This document shows, in pieces, positions 40,805 through 45,026 of a stretch of DNA of 45,026 nt. Made by a program: the position numbers and the translations under genes. The notes under the pieces were generated by a model. It worked only from the letters and a program-made list of their open reading frames with translations. It was not told where the DNA came from and ran no database searches. How positions within the stretch are numbered: position 1 is the first letter of the stretch; each line of letters begins with the position of its first letter. This stretch comes from Bacillus sp. MUM 116 (GTDB taxonomy: Bacteria; Bacillota; Bacilli; Bacillales; Cytobacillaceae): NCBI RefSeq assembly GCF_001866655.1, contig NZ_MLYR01000085.1:1-45026 (forward strand). The letters run 5' to 3'.

Positions 40805-41053
40805 CTAAAAAAATGACATGATGGATAGGTAAATACATATAACCGAACAAGCAAAAAAAATTAAAGCTGTTTTAAAATTTCTCCTAAATTTAATACCGTA
40901 AGTGCAAAAGAAGATAGCAGCTGCTAATTTGGAACAACTTTGCAAATATGCATGATTTGAAAAAATTGAATTGCTTAAAATAATTGAGGCAAGGAAAGTT
41001 ACGGAGATTAGTATTTTGAACCACAAAGGTTCATTAAGAAACCCTCTAATCAT
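40805..41053 (-). CDS. Small membrane protein, 82 aa
   Basis: Three hydrophobic segments (about residues 13-27, 40-51 and 62-80) separated by short polar loops, with a basic loop IKFRRNFKT. The ribosome binding site is weak. The clean terminator just downstream supports expression. No family recognised. Confidence 0.5.
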   Translation of the reverse strand: MIRGFLNEPLWFKILISVTFLASIILSNSIFSNHAYLQSCSKLAAAIFFCTYGIKFRRNFKTALIFFACSVICIYLSIMSFF

Positions 41054-41438
41054 AAGTTTTATTCATTGCATGAGGGTACAGCTCCCTTCAAATAATCTAG
41101 TGATTCATTTAAGCATATGTCGATATTCTAAAACTATCCAATAAAATAAGTGCTGCTGTGCCGCAACGCCTTCTTTAACATAAATCCATTTCCCCTCTTT
41201 TTTTATTTTCCTAAATACCTATGTAACTTAAAACGTTACTCTCAAGCTACAATTAGCCGCAGATACGACTTTTTGTTAAACTCAAGCAAGCACCAGTTAC
41301 TTTAAGGACAATACTTCACAATCTGCTTTATTTTCAAACCAAAAAGCGATGCCTTATTAAAGGATACCTTGTTCTGTAAAACATCAATTTATAGATTACT
41401 TACGATTCCCTTATTTGTATAAATAGTAACTGGGGATG
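41054..41438. other. Non-coding gap, 385 bp
   Basis: Stops in all frames, no strong hairpin. It follows the truncated VOC gene, so part of it may be the decayed 3' half of that gene, but I could not read conserved residues in it. Confidence 0.4.
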
Positions 41439-41755
41439 CTACTGCACCTTTTGTTGAAAATATCCATCTTCCTTTAATAACTCGATTCTCTTAGATAGCC
41501 ATTCTTTTGCCATTTTAAACAAATTAGAATGGATATTAAAAGCAATGTGATAATAATGATTATTTTCTTTGTCATCTTTCGTAAATTCAAGTACACTCTC
41601 GCCGATATTAAATGACACACAATTTTTATCAGCTGATAAAATCTTAAACTGTAGAAATTGTTCATAAAATTGCACTGTTCTATTTTGCACCTCAAAACGG
41701 AACGGCTTTGTTGACTTTATTTGTCTTTTATTTTTTGTGTCTATTATTTGGTCAT
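41439..41755 (-). pseudogene. Truncated and shifted VOC/glyoxalase-like gene
   Basis: The segment FEVQNRTVQFYEQFLQFKIL, NCVSFNIGESVLEFTKD and YYHIAFNIHSNLFKMAKEWL follows the first half of a VOC (glyoxalase/bleomycin-resistance fold) protein, with the beta-alpha-beta-beta-beta pattern and the His of HIAFNI. It stops after KEDGYFQQKVQ, so later modules are lost. The ribosome binding site GGAGGTGC is followed by an ATG at 41755 that reads only MTK and stop, so the start is out of frame with the body. Both ends are damaged. Confidence 0.6.
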
Positions 41756-41768
41756 AAAAAATGCACCT

Positions 41769-41796
41769 CCAATTGCTAGTTGTACCGAGCAATTGG
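41769..41796 (-). promoter_or_regulatory. Hairpin abutting the ribosome binding site of the VOC relic
   Basis: CCAATTGCT and AGCAATTGG form a perfect 9-bp stem with a 10-base loop; the last two G residues of the stem belong to the GGAGG site. It could have hidden the site from ribosomes, or be a leftover terminator. Confidence 0.35.
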
Positions 41797-41880
41797 GGCG
41801 CAGCTTCTTAGGTCCTTTAAGGTAATCGATGACTGAAGTTCCTATATTTCCTTTCTGCTAGTAGTAATTTACATCATTAA

Positions 41881-43665
41881 TCACTCGCCAATATGCCGAT
41901 TGAGAAATTGTACCATTTCTTTATAGGCAGTACTTTTATTTTTAAGTTTTTCGAATTTATGGCCTTCATCTTCAAACCGAATAAATTCAACTTGGTGATT
42001 TCGATCCTTTAATTTTTTCACAATTTGCTCGGATTCTGCTATCGGGACACGGGGATCATTTTCCCCATGGAGAACCATTAGCGGGGAAGTGATTTTATCT
42101 GTATGATTCAATGGATCAATTCTATCAAAAAATATTCCGTCTCTTTCTATTGTTCCATATTCCGCCTCTCTTTGCTTCTTACGCCAGGGGCTTGTTGTTT
42201 CGAGGAAAGTTCTAAGACTTGACATTCCTACAATATCAATCGCGGCAGACCAATACTTAGGAAAATGGCTAATGGCAGCAAGAACCATAAACCCACCATA
42301 ACTGCCGCCCATTATGGCAATCCTTTCAAAATCTATGTTCCTATTTGTCTTTAGCCATTCAACTAAATAAACCAGATCCGTTACAGCGTCTATTCTTTTT
42401 TGAACATCATCAAGATGGGTGAACGTTTTTCCGTAGCCCGTACTGCCTCTAACGTTTGGTGCACAAACAGCAACCCCTTGATTTAATAAGTATTGCTGGA
42501 TCGAGTTATAAACTGCACGGCTTTGGCTCTCAGGCCCCCCATGAATATAAAGGACAACAGGCAGTTTTTTAGTGATGTTTTTCGGTTGGTAGTAAAATGC
42601 TGGAATCTGAAGGTTGTCAAAAGAGCGGAAGGTTATGATTTCCGGTTCAATCAATTTATCCTTCAGAGCTGGCGAGCGGGAAACATATGTAAGCCTCTCA
42701 GCTTGTATTGTTTTAAGATCCAGTTCCCATATTTCAGGTGGATAGGCTGGCCCGTTAAATTCATATGCCAGTTTTTGATTATCAGGAGAAAATTTCATTT
42801 TTGATATGGCACCAACGGGTGTTTTCCATGTATAAAGATCACTTGTGTTTAAGTCTAAGATTATCCCTTTGGAAATCCCCCCTTCATTAATCGTAAAGGC
42901 AAGCTTTTCTTTATCATTACTCATTTCTAGATTTTCGAAATCCCACTCTCTATGCTCCATCCAATCGAAATGTTTTGTTTTTAAGTTAATATATGCAAGC
43001 CCAAAGAATTCTCTATCTTTATTGGATAATAAATAAAGATGAGTTCCATCCTTATTAAAATGAGCATTTATAAAGCTTGCTTCCCCTGAATGTTCTGTTA
43101 TCCAGTTCACCCTCCCAGTTGAAAGGTAAAGGATACCTAAATCATTATCAAGAGGTGTGTTTATTTTCTCAATTAATAGCGAATTTCCATCTGGGGCCCA
43201 TTGAAGGGATGAATATAGCCCATTATCCGAATAAACAAGACGGATTTCTAGTGTTTCTAGATTTTGAATGTATATATCAAAATAAGCTGGATGCTTGCGA
43301 TTACTAGACCAGGAAATCCATTTTCCATCAGGAGAGCTTCCACCATAACGATGAATATGTTCTGGTGAGTTTGTCAGCTCTATTAGTTTATTATCTTTCT
43401 TTAGTAAAAGTAATTGCTCATTTTCATTTCCCTTCATATCAATCCCAATAATTAAATCAGATGTACCGGTTACATACTTAATAAGGGTGATTCTATCCTG
43501 TGTAAATGAGATTTGGGCAGGCCAGCCTTCACCTCGATCGAGCTCCCATACTTGAGGTACACCCGTATAATCAGCAATAAAGCGTAACTTGTTACCAACA
43601 GGAGCGTATTCTGGATTTTTCGCAGTACGCACATGTAAATACGGGTCTAAACTTACGACATCCAT
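41881..43665 (-). CDS. S9-family (prolyl oligopeptidase-type) peptidase
   Basis: 594-aa serine peptidase, cytoplasmic (no signal peptide). Residues about 1-340 form a beta-propeller with WD-like blades (SPDGKWISWSSNRKHPAYFD, WAPDGNSLLIEK, FSPDNQKLAYEF). The C-terminal alpha/beta-hydrolase domain has YIHGGPESQSRAVY, the nucleophile in GGSYGGFM (Ser about 454), the Asp in HGENDPRVPI and the His in DEGHKF. All three catalytic residues are present. The frame opens 27 bp upstream, but AAGGGGGA is close to ATG 43665, which is preferred. Acyl-aminoacyl-peptidase/dipeptidyl-peptidase-like activity is expected. Monocistronic. Confidence 0.88.
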   Translation of the reverse strand: MDVVSLDPYLHVRTAKNPEYAPVGNKLRFIADYTGVPQVWELDRGEGWPAQISFTQDRITLIKYVTGTSDLIIGIDMKGNENEQLLLLKKDNKLIELTNSPEHIHRYGGSSPDGKWISWSSNRKHPAYFDIYIQNLETLEIRLVYSDNGLYSSLQWAPDGNSLLIEKINTPLDNDLGILYLSTGRVNWITEHSGEASFINAHFNKDGTHLYLLSNKDREFFGLAYINLKTKHFDWMEHREWDFENLEMSNDKEKLAFTINEGGISKGIILDLNTSDLYTWKTPVGAISKMKFSPDNQKLAYEFNGPAYPPEIWELDLKTIQAERLTYVSRSPALKDKLIEPEIITFRSFDNLQIPAFYYQPKNITKKLPVVLYIHGGPESQSRAVYNSIQQYLLNQGVAVCAPNVRGSTGYGKTFTHLDDVQKRIDAVTDLVYLVEWLKTNRNIDFERIAIMGGSYGGFMVLAAISHFPKYWSAAIDIVGMSSLRTFLETTSPWRKKQREAEYGTIERDGIFFDRIDPLNHTDKITSPLMVLHGENDPRVPIAESEQIVKKLKDRNHQVEFIRFEDEGHKFEKLKNKSTAYKEMVQFLNRHIGE

Positions 43666-43857
43666 AAAATCCCCCTTCCTGTATACAATCAAAATCGTTC
43701 AATACAATTGAAAGCCTTTTAAAGGTCAAATGAAATAAAACAGGATAAAACTCTCCAATCCATTTTATTTAACTGAAGGGTAATTATGCTATGTTGGCCA
43801 ATACTGAATACGAAACAATGAAACAAATGTGGTAAAAATGATTAGGAGGAAATGAAC

Positions 43858-44141
43858 ATGGTGGTTTTAACAGCTAAATATTTTTGTAAACCCGGTAAAG
43901 GTGACGAGGTTGAAGCATATCTCAAGGAAATGCAGCCTCTGGTTCATCAATATGAAAAACTGTTTATATCGCTAATCGTTCAACAGAAAATAAAGATATT
44001 TTCCTAATTTACGAACAATATGTGGATTAAGCGGCTCTTGAGGCTCATCGAAATACCCCTCACTTTAAAGAAATTATTGAAGGAATAATCATCCCAATCC
44101 TTGAAAAGCGTGAAAGAGAAATATATAATCCGGTTGAATAA
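43858..44141 (+). pseudogene. Antibiotic-biosynthesis-monooxygenase (ABM)-domain gene, broken
   Basis: Behind AGGAGG, the frame MVVLTAKYFCKPGKGDEVEAY runs through LKEMQPLVHQYEK, shifts frame near 43956-43961, and continues YIANRSTENKDIFLIYEQYV, a TAA at 44028-44030, then AALEAHRNTPHFKEII and ILEKREREIYNPVE. Joined, it is a typical 95-residue ABM/YgiN-like quinol monooxygenase or heme-degrading-fold protein. One frameshift and one stop (GAA to TAA-like change) inactivate it. So little other decay suggests recent loss, or that one of the two lesions is a sequencing error. Confidence 0.75.
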
Positions 44142-44200
44142 ACATGAGTGAATCTGGAGAATTGGATAAAATTAATTTCAAAGGGTTTAACAAGCTTTAT

Positions 44201-44220
44201 GGGAAGCACTTAGACTTCCC
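44201..44220. terminator. Hairpin between ABM relic and methyltransferase gene
   Basis: GGGAAG (44201-44206) pairs with CTTCCC (44215-44220), followed on the plus strand by TTAATTCGCCTTTT. Convergent genes end on both sides. Confidence 0.5.
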
Positions 44221-44243
44221 TTAATTCGCCTTTTAATAATAAA

Positions 44244-44873
44244 TTATAGTCCTTTTTGACATTTTACCATTATAAATTTAAATGGAGGTTTATTTTCCAT
44301 ATTCTTATGTGGCTCAACAATTTCAGAAAATTCTATCAGCCCATATTTGCCAAATTCTTGTTTTATTGAGTCAGAATCATAAAAAAACATTTTTACCCCT
44401 GCCGTTGTCTCGAAATAGTCTTTACCTAATTGTTTACCCTTTCCAAACATTGGGGCTTCTTTTGAAATAGTAGTAAAAATCATATATCCGTTTGGTTTTA
44501 ACTGATTATAGCAATCTTTAATAAACTTCTCTCGCGCGCGGCTATTCAATAAGTGAATAAGTGCATAACAAAATATACCATCATAAAGTTTGTTATCAAA
44601 AGGCATATCGGTTACTGAACCATGAAAAATACTAAAATTAAGCCCATTTTGCCTTGCCAATTCAATCGCTGTTTTTGAAATCTCAATACCCGTTACATTT
44701 ATTCCGTTGTCAATAAAAACCTTTGCATTTCTACCATATCCAATACCAGGAATCAATATATCCTTAACTCCCTTTTCAAGGAAAAAGTCCTTCGTCAAGA
44801 TGGCGGAGTCTGAAGGTTCAAATCCCCACATCATTTGATTTTCTATAAAACTCGATTCCCAAAATTCTGTCAT
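44244..44873 (-). CDS. Class I SAM-dependent methyltransferase
   Basis: 209-aa Rossmann-fold methyltransferase. Motif I is ILIPGIGYGRNAKVF (about residues 39-53), motif II VTGIEISKTAIELA with the ribose-binding Glu, then FDNKLYDGIFCYALIHLL (motif IV region) and LKPNGYMIFTTI (motif post-II/VI). WESSFIENQMMWGFEPSD at the start is like TehB / thiopurine-type small-molecule methyltransferases. AAAGGAGA lies 8 nt before ATG 44873. Substrate unknown. Confidence 0.85.
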   Translation of the reverse strand: MTEFWESSFIENQMMWGFEPSDSAILTKDFFLEKGVKDILIPGIGYGRNAKVFIDNGINVTGIEISKTAIELARQNGLNFSIFHGSVTDMPFDNKLYDGIFCYALIHLLNSRAREKFIKDCYNQLKPNGYMIFTTISKEAPMFGKGKQLGKDYFETTAGVKMFFYDSDSIKQEFGKYGLIEFSEIVEPHKNMENKPPFKFIMVKCQKGL

Positions 44874-44951
44874 ACCACAGGTCTCCTTTACAAATATTGG
44901 CTCTCTTTCTTTAAAATCTGCTGTTTTTGGATAAGCATAAGCTACATTACA

Positions 44952-45026
44952 TTAAAGCATAAAGTTCTTTACCTTTATTGCTTCTTTATCATTTTCAAAG
45001 GCTATTTTCGCATAGATTGTTGTTTT
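44952..45026 (-). CDS. Possible 3' end of a gene cut by the right window edge
   Basis: A minus-strand frame enters from the right edge and reads KTTIYAKIAFENDKEAIKVK, NFML, stop. The first ten residues are identical to those read at the left window edge, because both come from the 30-bp repeat in the same frame. Family not recognised. The charged, in-frame continuation makes coding possible but not proven. Confidence 0.3.
   Translation of the reverse strand, partial: KTTIYAKIAFENDKEAIKVKNFML
44997..45026 (-). repeat. 30-bp terminal inverted repeat, right copy
   Basis: Exact reverse complement of 50-79. It continues beyond the window: the left copy has one further A at 49 that the edge here cuts off. 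See the left copy. Confidence 0.75.

Noticed and set aside
41474..41695. Alternative minus-strand frame overlapping the VOC relic
   Set aside because: The conserved VOC pattern is in the other frame; this one is a shadow rich in Ile and Lys.
50..45026. Reading the whole window as one 45-kb composite transposon bounded by the inverted repeats
   Set aside because: No transposase or target duplication is seen, the gene content is ordinary chromosomal catabolism, and the window edges may simply fall close to a dispersed repeat.

Overview
The window reads as chromosomal DNA of a low-GC, spore-former-type Firmicute, most likely a soil Bacillaceae (Bacillus / Peribacillus / Neobacillus-like; genus not resolved). 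The grounds are strong AGGAGG-type ribosome binding sites, AT-rich spacers, a recognisable relic of the Bacillus replication terminator protein gene (rtp), a Bacillaceae-type interspersed GTCCAGCTCCAGC repeat, and close resemblance of many proteins to Bacillus families. It has no rRNA, tRNA or CRISPR that I can see. Nearly everything is catabolic, transport or regulatory accessory gene content, separated by AT-rich gaps that hold many decayed genes.

Layout. 1-1100: window-edge repeat, broken rtp, terminator. 1.1-5.5 kb: a ketone-oxidation operon (Baeyer-Villiger monooxygenase, short-chain dehydrogenase, HSL-type esterase) with a divergent LuxR-type regulator. 5.7-11.9 kb: an amine-catabolism cluster (M20 amidohydrolase, FAD amine oxidase, GNAT acetyltransferase, PuuP-type putrescine importer) with a divergent LysR regulator. 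12.1-18.0 kb: an RND exporter and a secreted beta-propeller/phosphoesterase protein. 18-19.4 kb: a decayed ABC ATPase and non-coding DNA. 19.4-27.3 kb: a sulfur amino acid/homoserine cluster (homocysteine S-methyltransferase, amino acid/S-methylmethionine-type permease, aldehyde dehydrogenase, ACT-less homoserine dehydrogenase, PLP gamma-lyase/synthase) with a divergent GntR/FCD regulator that seems to start at ATC. 27.3-28.9 kb: a tiny zinc-ribbon gene, an IS110 transposase fragment and an ankyrin-repeat relic. 29-33.5 kb: an AAHS-type MFS importer and a cytosine-deaminase-like amidohydrolase, then two convergent Crp/Fnr paralogues. 34-39.8 kb: a DHFR/RibD-C-like reductase and a HyuA/HyuB ATP-dependent hydrolase/carboxylase pair whose likely PucR-type regulator is a pseudogene. 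39.8-45 kb: Nudix protein, small proteins, broken VOC and ABM-monooxygenase genes, an S9 peptidase, a methyltransferase and a second copy of the window-edge repeat.

How the parts work together. Each catabolic block follows the same plan: importer plus two to four enzymes plus one divergent regulator. Most suggestive are (i) permease - PLP enzyme - homoserine dehydrogenase - aldehyde dehydrogenase, which could turn S-methylmethionine or another homoserine-yielding compound into aspartate, and (ii) the CodA-like deaminase plus HyuAB, which resembles a cyclic-amide route of the creatinine/N-methylhydantoin type. Both are inferences from family membership and gene order. All gene calls rest on reading the sequence; no database search was run.
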